DNA of 64,000 bases from Streptomyces ortus (GCF_026341275.1 NZ_JAIFZO010000002.1:6354118-6418117), one strand, 5' to 3'; counted from the stretch's first letter, positions 18,707 to 27,826 are shown. The notes: generated by a model from the sequence alone, not told the origin. Numbers and translations are program-made.

Positions 18707-19939
18707 GTGGGGTCCGGAGGGCTGGAGCTGCCCCCTGGTGACGGCGGTCACGAGGGGAGCTCCACAGCTGCCCCACCGGGAGCGGTGTCTCTCGCCCGGC
18801 CGATGGAGATCGGCGCGGAGCTGGACTGGGGCGCCGACGCCTGGAGCGAGGTCCGCACACGTGCCCAGCGGGCCGGGCGGGCCTACATCTGGCTGAACCT
18901 CGTCGAACAGCGGCTGCGCGCGGTCGTGGCCGCTGTTCTGCGCCCGATCTACGAGCCCGTGCACGGCGACGACGACTGGGTGGTCGCCGCCGCCGGGCCC
19001 GCGGGGCAGGAATGGGTCCAGCGCGCCGTCGCCGTCCGTGAGGTCAGCCGCCGCAAGGGCTACCTGCTGGACCCCGCCGACGACAACGTCCTGAGCTTCC
19101 TCACGCTCCCGCAGCTGCGGGAGCTGATGGTGCAGCACTGGCCGTGCTTCGAGCCGTACTTCGACGAGCGCCGGGACGTCGAACTCGCCCTGGACGAACT
19201 GGAAGTCACCCGCAACGTCGTCTCGCGGAACCGGGCCCTGTCCGAGGCCGTGCTGGCCCAGGCCGAGCGCGCCTCCGCGAAACTCCTGGAGATCCTCGGC
19301 GCGGGCAGCGACGTGCCGTCCGGCCGCAGGCTGCCCGTCGACGCCGTCGAGAACCTGGTCGGCGACCGGTACGCCGACGTGGTCGCCGTGCACTCGGACC
19401 GGGTGCGGCTGCTGCGTCAGTTCCCCGCCGAGGACCTCTTCGCCGGCTCCCGCCGACTCGACGCGATCGGCATCGGCCTGAACCTCCTCGTGCAGAACTT
19501 CTCGGGGCGGCGGCTCGTGCGGCTGGCCGAGTCCGGCTGCCGCACCCGGCTGCTGTTCCTGAACCCTGCGTCCAGCGCGGTGAAGCGACGCGAGCGCGAA
19601 CTGGGCATGAAGCGCGGCGAGTTGAGCCGTGCCGTGGAGATGAACATCCTGCACATGCGCCGGGTGCGGGCCCGGCTGCGCGATCCCGGCGCCTTCGAGA
19701 TCCAGGTCTACGACGAGACGCCCCGCTTCACGGCCTACCTCGTGGACGGGGACGGCTCGGACGGCGTGGCGGTCGTGCAGTCGTATCTGCGCCGCACCCG
19801 CGGGATGGAGGCGCCGGTACTCGTCCTGCGGGGCGGCGGGCGCGTGCTGAAACCGGACGAGGCGGGCGAAGAAGGGCTGTTCGGGACGTATCGCGAGGAG
19901 TTCGAGGTGGCCTGGGCGGATTCGCGGCCGGTGTCCTGA
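18707..19939 (+). CDS. SAV2148-type HEPN-domain protein with DUF5919-like C-terminus
   Basis: A 410-residue soluble protein that I recognise as the Streptomyces SAV2148 HEPN family. The middle part is mostly helical with the Arg-rich segment EVTRNVVSRNRALSEAVLAQ. The C-terminal ~150 residues (LLFLNPASSAVKRRERELG then EIQVYDETPRFTAYLVDG) resemble DUF5919-like domains that I associate with signalling or effector proteins. HEPN domains are often RNases or nucleotide-binding; a clear R-x4-6-H motif is not seen, so activity is uncertain. Start: the frame is open to 18665; GTG 18707 is preceded by GGAAGG and gives the family N-terminus GSGGLELPPGD. ATG 18803 is a later alternative. Confidence 0.8.
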   Translation: MGSGGLELPPGDGGHEGSSTAAPPGAVSLARPMEIGAELDWGADAWSEVRTRAQRAGRAYIWLNLVEQRLRAVVAAVLRPIYEPVHGDDDWVVAAAGPAGQEWVQRAVAVREVSRRKGYLLDPADDNVLSFLTLPQLRELMVQHWPCFEPYFDERRDVELALDELEVTRNVVSRNRALSEAVLAQAERASAKLLEILGAGSDVPSGRRLPVDAVENLVGDRYADVVAVHSDRVRLLRQFPAEDLFAGSRRLDAIGIGLNLLVQNFSGRRLVRLAESGCRTRLLFLNPASSAVKRRERELGMKRGELSRAVEMNILHMRRVRARLRDPGAFEIQVYDETPRFTAYLVDGDGSDGVAVVQSYLRRTRGMEAPVLVLRGGGRVLKPDEAGEEGLFGTYREEFEVAWADSRPVS

Positions 19940-20089
19940 CGGGGCCCGGTTCCCCGGGTGGCCGCCCTCTCCGTCGGCTCCGTGACGTCGGCCCCGCGAC
20001 GGGTAAGCGGAACGCGGTCCTCGGATTGTCAGTGGCCCATGGCATCGTGGAGATCACTGGGGGAACGCACCACGAAGAAGGGGGCCGGC

Positions 20090-20812
20090 ATGGCTTGGCA
20101 CGGGGAGCTGCTGATCGGCTTCGACCTGGAGACGACCGGGACCGATCCGCGCGAGGCGCGCATCGTCACCGGAGCGGTGATAGAGGTCCGCGGCGGGGAG
20201 CCCGCCGGGCGCCGGGAGTGGCTGGCCGACCCGGGGGTCGAGATCCCCGCGGACGCGGTCGCGGTGCACGGGATCAGCAACGAGAGGGCGGCGCGCGAGG
20301 GCAGGCCCGCCGACCAGGTGGCCGACGCGATCGCCTCGGTGCTCGTCTCGTACTGGCAGTCGGGCGTCCCGGTCGTGGCGTACAACGCGGCCTTCGACCT
20401 GACCCTGCTCTCCGCCGAACTGCGTAGGTACGGACTGCCGTCACTGCGCGAGCGGCTCGGCGGGATCGACCCGGGGCCGGTCATCGACCCCTACACGATC
20501 GACCGCTCGGTGGACCGCTACCGCCGGGGCAAGCGGAATCTCGAAGCGGTGTGCGCGGAGTACGGCGTCTCGCTGGTCTCGGCCCACGACGCCACGGCGG
20601 ACGCGCTGGCCGCGGCCCGGCTGGCCGCCGCGATAGCCGACCGCCATCCGAAGGTGGCCGCGTTCGGTCCGGCGGAACTGCACCGCCGCCAGATCGAGTG
20701 GTACGCGCAGTGGGCGGCGGACTTCCAGAGCTTCCTGCGCCGCAAAGGGGACGCGGAGGCCGTGGTGGACGGCGTCTGGCCCGTCCGGGACCTGACGGAC
20801 CAGCGGGTCTGA
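20090..20812 (+). CDS. DEDDh 3'-5' exonuclease (DnaQ-like)
   Basis: A 240-residue exonuclease of the epsilon/RNase T type. ExoI is LIGFDLETTGTDP (Asp, Glu), ExoII is YNAAFDLTLLSAEL (Asp), and ExoIII is SAHDATADALAAARL (His and Asp), which makes it DEDDh. The family trims 3' ends of DNA or RNA with two metal ions. ATG 20090 follows a G-rich ribosome site (GAAGGGGG); upstream in-frame codons back to 19958 are not family-like. It stands alone, convergent with the YbaK gene. Whether it proofreads or repairs DNA or acts on RNA cannot be told. Confidence 0.92.
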   Translation: MAWHGELLIGFDLETTGTDPREARIVTGAVIEVRGGEPAGRREWLADPGVEIPADAVAVHGISNERAAREGRPADQVADAIASVLVSYWQSGVPVVAYNAAFDLTLLSAELRRYGLPSLRERLGGIDPGPVIDPYTIDRSVDRYRRGKRNLEAVCAEYGVSLVSAHDATADALAAARLAAAIADRHPKVAAFGPAELHRRQIEWYAQWAADFQSFLRRKGDAEAVVDGVWPVRDLTDQRV

Positions 20813-20854
20813 GCGCGGATCCGGCTCCGGGCCCGGGTCGGCTCCGCGCCCCGG

Positions 20855-21388
20855 TCAGCCGGCGGCGGGGCCGGCGATGCGCTCGACGCGCGGTCCGGCG
20901 AGCCGGGCGTAGTCCGCGCCGGAGACGACCAGCGAGCGGTCCAGGCGGGCCGCGTTGAAGTAGAGGCGCGGCTGGGCCACGACGTCCGGGTCGGCGACGA
21001 CTTCGAGATCCTTGTCGAAGCTGAACGGCAGGACGGTGCCGGGCACGGAGCGGGCGAGCCGTTCCGCGGTGGCCGCGTCGCTGAAACCGGCGTAGCGGGC
21101 CGAGTAGAGCGCCTTGACCGCGTCCAGGTCCACGCGGCGGTCGCCGGGGACGACGGCGAGCACGTTGCGGGTGGTTCTCCGGTCGACCTTGACCCTGAGC
21201 ACGATGCACTTCGCGGCGGCGGACTCCGGGTTGCCGCGCAGCGCGCTGACGGCTTCGGTGCCGCCTTCCGGCTCGTGGTCGATGAGCTCGTAGTCGACGC
21301 GGGCGTCGTCCAGCAGGGTGATCAGACGCTGGTAGGTGTCGTGGCTGTCGTGGTCGTGCTGGACGTCGTGGGCGTCGTGCTCGGACAT
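20855..21388 (-). CDS. YbaK/ProX-type aminoacyl-tRNA deacylase
   Basis: A 177-residue cytoplasmic protein with the YbaK/prolyl-tRNA editing fold, which hydrolyses mischarged tRNA. Visible are the conserved Lys region SAAAKCIVLRVK and the glycine-containing segment VPGTVLPFSFDKDLEVVAD. An unusual His/Asp-rich N-terminus (EHDAHDVQHDHDSHD) precedes the domain. The ATG has GGAGG six bases upstream. The start region lies inside the 3' end of the EamA transporter gene (67-bp overlap in another frame), so the two genes are probably cotranscribed. The specific amino acid edited is unknown. Confidence 0.88.
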   Translation of the reverse strand: MSEHDAHDVQHDHDSHDTYQRLITLLDDARVDYELIDHEPEGGTEAVSALRGNPESAAAKCIVLRVKVDRRTTRNVLAVVPGDRRVDLDAVKALYSARYAGFSDAATAERLARSVPGTVLPFSFDKDLEVVADPDVVAQPRLYFNAARLDRSLVVSGADYARLAGPRVERIAGPAAG

Positions 21389-22386
21389 GCGGGGTCCTCC
21401 GCGGGAGCTGATGGGGCGGGTGCGGTGGTGAGGTGCGGGTCCGGTGTGGCCGGTCGCGCGGCTGCCCGCACCCCGGTCGGGGCCCATGGTGTCGCGGCCG
21501 ACGCCGAGCGGGCGCGGTGGGCGCGTTCGGTCGCCTGGCCCCAGTAGGTTCCGGCGACCAGCAGGGCCGCGCCGAGGCCCGTGAGCGGGGTGAAGTGGTC
21601 GCCGGCCAGGGCGATTCCCACCGCCGCGGCCCAGACCGGCTCGGTGCCCAGCAGGAGGCTGGCCCGGCTGGCCGAGGTGCGCTGGACGGCCCAGGTCTGG
21701 GCGAGGAAGGCGAACACGCTGCAGAACAGGGCGAGATAGACCAGCTGGGCCCAGCCCGCCGCGCCGACGTGCACGAGGGAGGGCAGGTCGCCGGAGGCGG
21801 GGACCAGGAACAGCCCGGTACCGACGAGGGTCTGCACGGTGGTCAGCCGCAGCGGCCGGACGGCGCGGCCCACGGCGAGCCGGCCGACCAGCGCGACATG
21901 CCCGGCGCGTATCACCGCGGCGGCGAGCATCAGCAGGTCGCCGAGCCGGGGCGCGTGGAAGCCGTTGCCCGACATGAGGAGGCCGACGGCCAGCAGACAG
22001 ACGCCGGCGGCGGCGTAGAAGGCCGGCGGGAGACCGCCGCCGCGGCCGGTGCGGTCCAGGAGAGGGGTGATCACGATGGTCAGGCTGATGATGAGGCCCG
22101 CGTTGGCGGCACTGGTGTGCGCGACGCCGTACGTCTCGACGACCAGGACGGCCGCCTGGGTGACGCCCAGGGGCAGGCCGAGCCGGATCTCGTCGCGGGT
22201 CCACGGACCGGACTTCCGGTCGGCGGCCACCAGGCCGAGACAGGCGACGGCGGACAGGGCGTACCGCGCGAACAGCACGACCAGGACGGGGAGTACGGCG
22301 GTCGCCGTCTGGGCGGACAGATAGCTGGAGCCCCAGACGAGAGCGACCAGGAGGAGTACCGCATCGGTACGGCGGGCATCGGGCAC
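21322..22386 (-). CDS. EamA/DMT-family transporter (drug/metabolite exporter)
   Basis: A 354-residue membrane protein with ten predicted helices in two EamA repeats. Helix 1 contains VLLLVALVWGSSYLSAQ, typical of the family. After the last helix (about residue 290) there is a ~60-residue Thr/Pro/Ala tail running over the start of the YbaK gene. GTG 22386 has AGGGTGAG just upstream; GTG 22428 is a longer option. It is divergent from a LysR regulator, an arrangement typical of LysR-controlled exporters. The substrate, probably a small metabolite or amino acid, is unknown. Confidence 0.9.
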   Translation of the reverse strand: MPDARRTDAVLLLVALVWGSSYLSAQTATAVLPVLVVLFARYALSAVACLGLVAADRKSGPWTRDEIRLGLPLGVTQAAVLVVETYGVAHTSAANAGLIISLTIVITPLLDRTGRGGGLPPAFYAAAGVCLLAVGLLMSGNGFHAPRLGDLLMLAAAVIRAGHVALVGRLAVGRAVRPLRLTTVQTLVGTGLFLVPASGDLPSLVHVGAAGWAQLVYLALFCSVFAFLAQTWAVQRTSASRASLLLGTEPVWAAAVGIALAGDHFTPLTGLGAALLVAGTYWGQATERAHRARSASAATPWAPTGVRAAARPATPDPHLTTAPAPSAPAEDPACPSTTPTTSSTTTTATTPTSV

Positions 22387-22431
22387 GCGCTCACCCTGCC
22401 CTGCCACGACCCTGAAGCACAGAGCCACCTT

Positions 22432-22448
22432 CTAAAACAATCCTTTAG
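22432..22448. promoter_or_regulatory. Candidate LysR operator between exporter and regulator
   Basis: CTAAA-N7-TTTAG (22432-22436 and 22444-22448) is an inverted repeat in an AT-rich patch that stands out in this GC-rich sequence. It lies 46 bp upstream of the exporter start, in the divergent region. The spacing suits the T-N11-A type of LysR site. Confidence 0.5.
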
Positions 22449-22523
22449 CATCACTACAGCGTTGACGCGGCGGCGGCCGAGCGGCGGCCGTGGGAGCGGG
22501 GAGGGCGGAGGAGAGCCGGGACC

Positions 22524-23426
22524 ATGGACGAACGACAGCTGAGAATCCTGCGTGAGCTGGGCGAACTGGGCAGTGTGACGGCGGTCGCCGAGGCGCTGCT
22601 TGTGACGCCCTCGGCGATCTCCCAGCAACTGCGGCTGCTGCAGCGCGCGATGCCCGTACCGCTCACCGAGCGTCAGGGGCGGCGGCTGGCCCTCACGGAC
22701 GCCGGGCAGGCCCTGGCCGGGGCGGCGATCGAGGTGGAGACGGCGCTGGAGCGCGCCCGGCACACCGTCGAGGAGTTCGTGGACCGGCCGGACGGCGAGG
22801 TGTCGGTGGCGGCCTTCCACAGCGGGGCCTCGGCGTTCTTCCCGCTGCTGCTGCGGGCGCCGGCCGCACCCGGCGGCCCCCGCCTCCGCCTCGCCGACGC
22901 GGACGTGACGCAGGACGACTTCCCGCCGCTGACCCGGGAGTACGACCTGGTGCTCGCCCACCGCCTTGAACACACCCCCGGCTGGCCGCGTACCGTCGCC
23001 GCCACGACGCTGCTGCGCGAACCGCTCGACGTGGCCATGCCCGCCGACCATCCGCTGGCGGTCAAGCGGCGGCTCACCCCGCTCGATGTGGCCGACGAGC
23101 CCTGGATCACCGTGCACGACGGGTTCCCGGTGGTGGCCACCATCGACGCGATCGCGACGGCCGCGGGGCGCCGGCTGCGGCTGGTGCACCGCATCAACGA
23201 GTTCGCGGTGGTCGCCGAGGCGGTCGCCGCGGGCGGGGGCCTCGCCCTGATGCCGCGCTGGACGACGCGCCCGCATCCCGCCCTGGTCCTCAAACCGCTC
23301 AGCGGCGTCCGGGCCCGCCGCCAGATCGACGCCCTGCACCGCCCCGAACGCACGGCCCGCAAGGCGGTACGCACGGTTCTCGCCGAGCTCCACCGGGCGG
23401 CCGACACGATCCGCGGGCAGGGGTGA
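22524..23426 (+). CDS. LysR-family transcriptional regulator
   Basis: A 300-residue LysR regulator. The N-terminal winged HTH (1-60) contains GSVTAVAEALLVTPSAISQQ; the effector-binding domain (about 90-295) follows, with LLREPLDVAMPADHPLAVKR in its second half. The start ATG has GGAGGAGAG upstream. It is divergent from the EamA exporter and most likely controls it and the overlapping deacylase gene in response to the exported compound. It ends 87 bp before a convergent phosphotransferase gene, with one C-rich repeat unit in the gap. Confidence 0.93.
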   Translation: MDERQLRILRELGELGSVTAVAEALLVTPSAISQQLRLLQRAMPVPLTERQGRRLALTDAGQALAGAAIEVETALERARHTVEEFVDRPDGEVSVAAFHSGASAFFPLLLRAPAAPGGPRLRLADADVTQDDFPPLTREYDLVLAHRLEHTPGWPRTVAATTLLREPLDVAMPADHPLAVKRRLTPLDVADEPWITVHDGFPVVATIDAIATAAGRRLRLVHRINEFAVVAEAVAAGGGLALMPRWTTRPHPALVLKPLSGVRARRQIDALHRPERTARKAVRTVLAELHRAADTIRGQG

Positions 23427-23442
23427 GACCGCGCAGTCTTTC

Positions 23443-23461
23443 AGGGGCGCGGGGAACTGCG
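23443..23461. repeat. Single C-rich intergenic repeat unit
   Basis: GGGGCGCGGGGAACTGCGC lies in the gap between the convergent LysR and phosphotransferase genes. It is the same unit as in the blocks at 5050-5294, 13914-14050 and 49005-49175, here as one copy. Confidence 0.7.
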
Positions 23462-23513
23462 CGGCCGGCCACGACGTGCCCGCACGTGACATCCGGGGCA
23501 GGCCGCGGAGTGC

Positions 23514-24383
23514 CTAAAAGGGGTACCACCGCACCGTCGCGTCGCCGTCCCGCAAGGACGACACCCGCCGCTCGAACTCCGCGAGCGCCCGCGGATTGCT
23601 CGGCGCATGCTGCGCCACCCACGCGCAGCTCGCCGTCTCCCGCGCCCCGCGCAGCACCCCGCACCCCTCCCACTCGCGCACATCCCACCCGTACGTCCCC
23701 GTGAACGTCTCGTACGCCTCGGGGGACAAGCCGTACCGGTCGCGGGACAGGGCCAGTACGACCAGGTCGTGCTCCCGCAGGTCCGCGGAGAACGTCTCCA
23801 GGTCGACCAGGACGGGACCGTCGGGCCCGACATGCACATTGCGGGGCAGCGCGTCCCCGTGGATCGGCCCCGGCGGCAGCTCCGGCGTGAGCGCGGCCGA
23901 GGCGGCGGCGAACCCGTCCCGCCGGTCCCGCAGGAACGCCGCGTCCGCCGGATCGATCACGTCCCCCGCGAGCCGCAGCCACCGCTCCACCCCGCCCAGC
24001 AGTTCACGGCGCGGCAGCGCGAACGCGGGGGAGGGCAGCGCGTGCACCACCCGCAGCAGTGCGGCCAGGTCACGCGGTTCGGCCGGGCGGACGGGGTCGG
24101 ACAGCCGGTGCCACAGCGTCACCGGGTGACCGTCGACGAACCGGGCCTCGGGTTCGGCGGGCCGCACCGCCGGAACACCCGCCTCGGCGAGCCAGAGCGC
24201 GACGGCCACCTCCCGCCGCGCCCGTTCGAGGAGTTCGGTGTCGCGGCCCACCTTGACCACCAGGTCACCGAGGGCGAAGACGGCGTTCTCGCCCAGCGCG
24301 AGCAGCACCGCGTCGCGGCCGTCCCGCCCGGCCGGGCCGATACGCGCCTCGGCGAGTACGTTCCGCGCCTGTGCCTCGTCCAT
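23514..24383 (-). CDS. APH-family phosphotransferase
   Basis: A 289-residue protein with the APH kinase fold. The N-lobe lysine lies in LGDLVVKVGRD, the catalytic loop is PIHGDALPRNVHV (Asp base, Asn metal ligand), and the second metal site is VLVDLETFSADLREHDL. All key residues are present. Two tandem ATGs exist; 24383 lies six bases from GGAAGG and was preferred over 24386. The frame is open far upstream to 25094, which is not used. It is divergent from the sugar ABC importer operon with 292 bp between. The substrate cannot be named. Confidence 0.88.
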   Translation of the reverse strand: MDEAQARNVLAEARIGPAGRDGRDAVLLALGENAVFALGDLVVKVGRDTELLERARREVAVALWLAEAGVPAVRPAEPEARFVDGHPVTLWHRLSDPVRPAEPRDLAALLRVVHALPSPAFALPRRELLGGVERWLRLAGDVIDPADAAFLRDRRDGFAAASAALTPELPPGPIHGDALPRNVHVGPDGPVLVDLETFSADLREHDLVVLALSRDRYGLSPEAYETFTGTYGWDVREWEGCGVLRGARETASCAWVAQHAPSNPRALAEFERRVSSLRDGDATVRWYPF

Positions 24384-24675
24384 CATTCGCCTTCCGTGCA
24401 GCCGTCGGCCAGGTCCTCGACCAAGCCCTCGGCTCCCGCAGTTCCCGCCGGTTCCCGCGCGCGGCGTCGCACGCGGTCGCCCGTCATCGCCCGCCATTCT
24501 GCCCCCGTCCCCGGCCGCGACCGCACGCCGTACGTCGCCCGGCGTCCCATCCGCACTGGTGGGGGCCGTCGGCCGGGCGGGTGCGCTGTCTTGACGCGGT
24601 GTCGCCCGATCACGACGATGACGGGGGCCGCCGGGACGGCCGGATCCACACGTACCGCTCAGAGGAGCCGATTCC

Positions 24676-25611
24676 GTGACATTGGTGACCGCGAGGAAGC
24701 GGTCAACGAAGCCCTCGCCACGGGCCGGCGGGCCGGGCCGCCCCGTCGACCACGGCGCCTGGTTCCTGGTGCTGCCCGCCCTGATCCCGATCCTGGTGCT
24801 CAGCGTCGGCCCGCTCCTGTACGGCATCGCCCTGGCGTTCACCGACGCGCAGGCGGGCCGGACCGACCCCACGCGGTGGATCGGCACCCTCAACTTCCAG
24901 GACCTGCTGCACGACACCCTGTTCTGGGAGTCGTTCCGGATCGGCCTGGTGTGGGCGGTGGGCGTGACCGTCCCGCAGTTCGTCCTTGCGCTGGGGCTCG
25001 CCCTGCTGCTCAACGAGGAACTGCGGCTGCGCTGGCTGGCGCGGGCGCTCGCGATCATCCCGTGGGCGATGCCCGAGGTCGTGGTCGGCATCATGTGGCG
25101 CCTCGTCTACAACCCGGACGCGGGCATCCTCAACGAGACCATCCGTGATCTGGGCCTGGGTGACGGGCGCGACTGGCTGTCGGGCCTCGCGACCGCGCTG
25201 CCCGCCGTGATCGTCGTCGGGATCTGGGCCGGCATGCCCCAGACGACGGTCGCCCTGCTCGCCGGACTGCAGAACACGCCGCGCGAACTCCACGAGGCCG
25301 CCGCCATGGACGGCGCGGGCGCCTGGCGGCGCTTCCGCACGGTCACCTGGCCCGCCCTGAAACCGGTCGCGCTCGCCATCACGGCGCTCAACTTCATCTG
25401 GAACTTCAACTCGTTCGCCCTGGTCTACGTACTGACCCAGGGCGGTCCCGGCGGCCGGACCCGGCTGCCGATGCTGTTCGCCTACGAAGAGGCCTTCCGC
25501 TACGGCCAGTTCGGCTACGCGGCGGCGATGGGATGCGTGATGGTCGCGGTGATCTCGGTGATCCTCGCCGTCCACCTGGCCGGCCGGCTGCGGGGAGGCG
25601 AGGACGCGTGA
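24676..25611 (+). CDS. ABC sugar importer, permease subunit 1 (MalF/UgpA type)
   Basis: A 311-residue inner-membrane protein with six to seven helices. The EAA loop near residues 210-230 reads ELHEAAAMDGAGAWRRFRTV, the coupling site for the ATPase. The first helix is WFLVLPALIPILVLSVGPLL. A GTG start with GAGGAG nine bases upstream. The stop overlaps the next gene's start (GTGA). It is first in a three-gene operon of permease, permease and binding protein. No ATPase gene is present; in Streptomyces such CUT1 importers generally share the MsiK ATPase. Confidence 0.94.
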   Translation: MTLVTARKRSTKPSPRAGGPGRPVDHGAWFLVLPALIPILVLSVGPLLYGIALAFTDAQAGRTDPTRWIGTLNFQDLLHDTLFWESFRIGLVWAVGVTVPQFVLALGLALLLNEELRLRWLARALAIIPWAMPEVVVGIMWRLVYNPDAGILNETIRDLGLGDGRDWLSGLATALPAVIVVGIWAGMPQTTVALLAGLQNTPRELHEAAAMDGAGAWRRFRTVTWPALKPVALAITALNFIWNFNSFALVYVLTQGGPGGRTRLPMLFAYEEAFRYGQFGYAAAMGCVMVAVISVILAVHLAGRLRGGEDA

Positions 25612-26441
25612 GGACGAGCAGAAGGGCCCGCGCGGGCCAGTACGCGGCGCTCCTCGCGTATCTGGTCTTCCTCGCCTTCCCGTTCCTGTGGCTGGTCTCC
25701 ACCGCCTTCAAGCCGGCGCGCGAACTGGCCAGTCTGCATCCGACCTGGCTACCCCAGGACCCGACCCTCGACAACTTCCGGCAGGCCTTCGACGAACAGC
25801 CGCTGCTGCGGGCCGCGTTCAACTCCCTGGTCGCGGCGCTCGGCGCGGCCGTGATCGCCGTACTGATCGCCACGCCGATGGCGTACGTGATCGCCCGGCA
25901 CCGCACCCGGCTGGCGAAGGCGGCCACCGGCTGGGTGGTGGTCAGCCAGGCCTTCCCGTTCGTCCTGGTGATCATCCCGCTGTTCCTGGTCCTGAAGAAC
26001 CTGCGCCTGATCAACTCCGTGGGCGGGCTGGTCATGGTCTACGTGGTGTGGGCCCTGCCGTTCGCACTCTGGATGCTCGTGGGGTACGTACGGGCGGTGC
26101 CGGCCGAGATGGAGGAGGCCGCCGCGGTGGACGGCGCCGGCAAGGTGCGCACCCTGGTCTCGATCACGGCGCCGCTCCTCGCGCCGGGCATCGTGGCCAC
26201 GGCCCTGTTCGCGTTCATCAGCGCGTGGAACGAGTTCTTCTTCGCGCTGGTGCTGCTCAAGACCCCGGAGAAACAGACCTTGCCCGTCGTCCTCACCCAC
26301 TTCCTCGGCGCGGAGGGCGTGGCGGATCTCGGCCCCCTCGCCGCCGCCGCGTTCCTGGCGACCATCCCGTCGCTGGTCGTCTTCGCGCTCATCCAGAAAA
26401 GGATCACGGGCGGGATGCTCGCCGGGGCGGTGAAGAGCTGA
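25608..26441 (+). CDS. ABC sugar importer, permease subunit 2 (MalG/UgpE type)
   Basis: A 277-residue membrane protein with six helices. The N-terminal helix contains FLAFPFLWLVSTAFKPA, typical of MalG-type permeases, and the EAA loop near residues 165-185 reads EMEEAAAVDGAGKVRTLVSI. The GTG start overlaps the upstream stop by four bases; the stop overlaps the ATG of the binding protein (TGATG). It pairs with the preceding permease. Confidence 0.94.
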   Translation: MRTSRRARAGQYAALLAYLVFLAFPFLWLVSTAFKPARELASLHPTWLPQDPTLDNFRQAFDEQPLLRAAFNSLVAALGAAVIAVLIATPMAYVIARHRTRLAKAATGWVVVSQAFPFVLVIIPLFLVLKNLRLINSVGGLVMVYVVWALPFALWMLVGYVRAVPAEMEEAAAVDGAGKVRTLVSITAPLLAPGIVATALFAFISAWNEFFFALVLLKTPEKQTLPVVLTHFLGAEGVADLGPLAAAAFLATIPSLVVFALIQKRITGGMLAGAVKS

Positions 26442-27757
26442 TGCGGGCGCGGAGGCGGATGCGGACGCGCAGGGGGTGGCTGGCCGCGCTCGTCGCGGGG
26501 CTGGTGCTCGCCGCGGGCTCCGGCTGTTCCGGGGACGGGGGCGGCTCCGAGGACGGGCGGATCACGCTCCGCTTCCAGTCGCTGGCCTGGCAGAAGGAGT
26601 CCGTCGACGCCAACAAGGAACTGGTGCGGGAGTGGAACGCCGCGCATCCGGACGTCGAGGTCGAGTACGTACAGGGCTCCTGGGACAGCGTCCACGACCA
26701 GTTGCTCACGTCCTTCGAGGGCGGTGAGGCGCCGGACATCATCCACGACGCCTCGGACGACCTCGCGGACTTCGCGTACGGCGGGTATCTCGCGGATCTG
26801 CGCGGGCTGCTGTCCGAGCGGCTCACGTCGGACATCCCGGGGCGGAGCTGGGAGACGACGACGTTCGGGGACGGGATCTACGGTGTGCCGTTCCTCCAGG
26901 AGCCCCGGGTCCTGATCGCCAACGCCCGGTGGCTCAAGGAGTCGGGCGTACGGATCCCCACGCCCGAGAAGCCGTGGAGCTGGGCCGAGTTCCGGAGGAT
27001 CACGGACCGGCTGAGCACGGGCGAGGGCAAGTACGGGGTGGCCTGGCCACTCAAGGAGCCCGTCTCGGCCACGCTCAACCTGTCGTTGTCGACCGGCGGG
27101 CAGCTGTTCCACCGCGGGGCAGACGGCAAGGTGCGGATCCGGTTCGAGGAGGGTGACGCGGTCGTCCCGCGCACGATCCACGACCAGGTGAACGTCGATG
27201 GCAGCGCCTCGGGTTCGACGCTCGGCAGCGGTGGCTCCGACACCCTGCCCGGGTTCTTCGGCGGCAAGTACGCGATGGTGCCGCTCGGGTTCTCCTACCG
27301 GCAGCAGATCGTGCAGCAGGCGCCGAAGGGCTTCGACTGGCAGGTGCTGCCCGCGCCCGCCGGGGTCGACGGGCTCACCCAGGGAGTGAGTCCGCAGACG
27401 TTGTCCGTCGCCGAGGACAGCCCGCACAAGAAGGAGGCCGCGGCCTTCATCGACTTCCTGCTCCGGCCGCGGAACATGGTGCGGCTCGCGCTGGGCGACT
27501 GGATGCTGCCGACCGGCACGCGGGCGCTGCGGGATCCGGCGCTGCGCGGCGAGAAGGACGGCTGGGCCGTGGGAGCGGCGCTCGCCGGGGATCTGCGTTC
27601 GGCGCCCGCGCAGTCCGTGCGGGGGTATCCGGAGTGGAAGGACAAGGTGGCGACGCCCGCGTACCAGGAGTACTACAGCGGGGCGATCGGGCTCGGGGAG
27701 CTGCGGCGACGGCTGGTGAAGGACGGGAACCTGGTGCTGGCCCGCTACCAGAGATGA
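26441..27757 (+). CDS. Extracellular sugar-binding lipoprotein of ABC importer
   Basis: A 438-residue solute-binding protein (family 1). The N-terminus is Arg-rich (RARRRMRTRRGW), then the hydrophobic VLAAGSGCSG with the lipobox Cys at about residue 28, so it is expected to be a membrane-anchored lipoprotein. Conserved features are WNAAHPDVEVEYVQGSW and the late FIDFLLRP. Translationally coupled to the second permease. The ligand is probably a mono- or oligosaccharide. The gene for the macrolide glycosyltransferase follows 75 bp later with its own promoter. Confidence 0.92.
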   Translation: MRARRRMRTRRGWLAALVAGLVLAAGSGCSGDGGGSEDGRITLRFQSLAWQKESVDANKELVREWNAAHPDVEVEYVQGSWDSVHDQLLTSFEGGEAPDIIHDASDDLADFAYGGYLADLRGLLSERLTSDIPGRSWETTTFGDGIYGVPFLQEPRVLIANARWLKESGVRIPTPEKPWSWAEFRRITDRLSTGEGKYGVAWPLKEPVSATLNLSLSTGGQLFHRGADGKVRIRFEEGDAVVPRTIHDQVNVDGSASGSTLGSGGSDTLPGFFGGKYAMVPLGFSYRQQIVQQAPKGFDWQVLPAPAGVDGLTQGVSPQTLSVAEDSPHKKEAAAFIDFLLRPRNMVRLALGDWMLPTGTRALRDPALRGEKDGWAVGAALAGDLRSAPAQSVRGYPEWKDKVATPAYQEYYSGAIGLGELRRRLVKDGNLVLARYQR

Positions 27758-27796
27758 CGAGCCGGTGCCCGGAGGCGCACGGGCCGTTCAATTCAC

Positions 27797-27826
27797 TTGT
27801 ACGAGACGTCTCGTCTCGCTTAGGGT
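27797..27826 (+). promoter_or_regulatory. Promoter of the glycosyltransferase gene with embedded palindromic operator
   Basis: TTGTAC (27797-27802), an 18-bp spacer and TAGGGT (27821-27826) form a good vegetative promoter. Its start point would fall within a few bases of the ATG at 27833, so the transcript is probably leaderless; no ribosome site is present. A perfect 14-bp palindrome ACGAGACGTCTCGT (27801-27814) overlaps the -35 and spacer, an ideal site for a TetR-like repressor. Confidence 0.65.

Noticed and set aside
24591..24619. TTGACG as promoter of the sugar importer operon
   Set aside because: The sequence 17 bases downstream (GACGAT) is a poor -10 and nothing else supports it.
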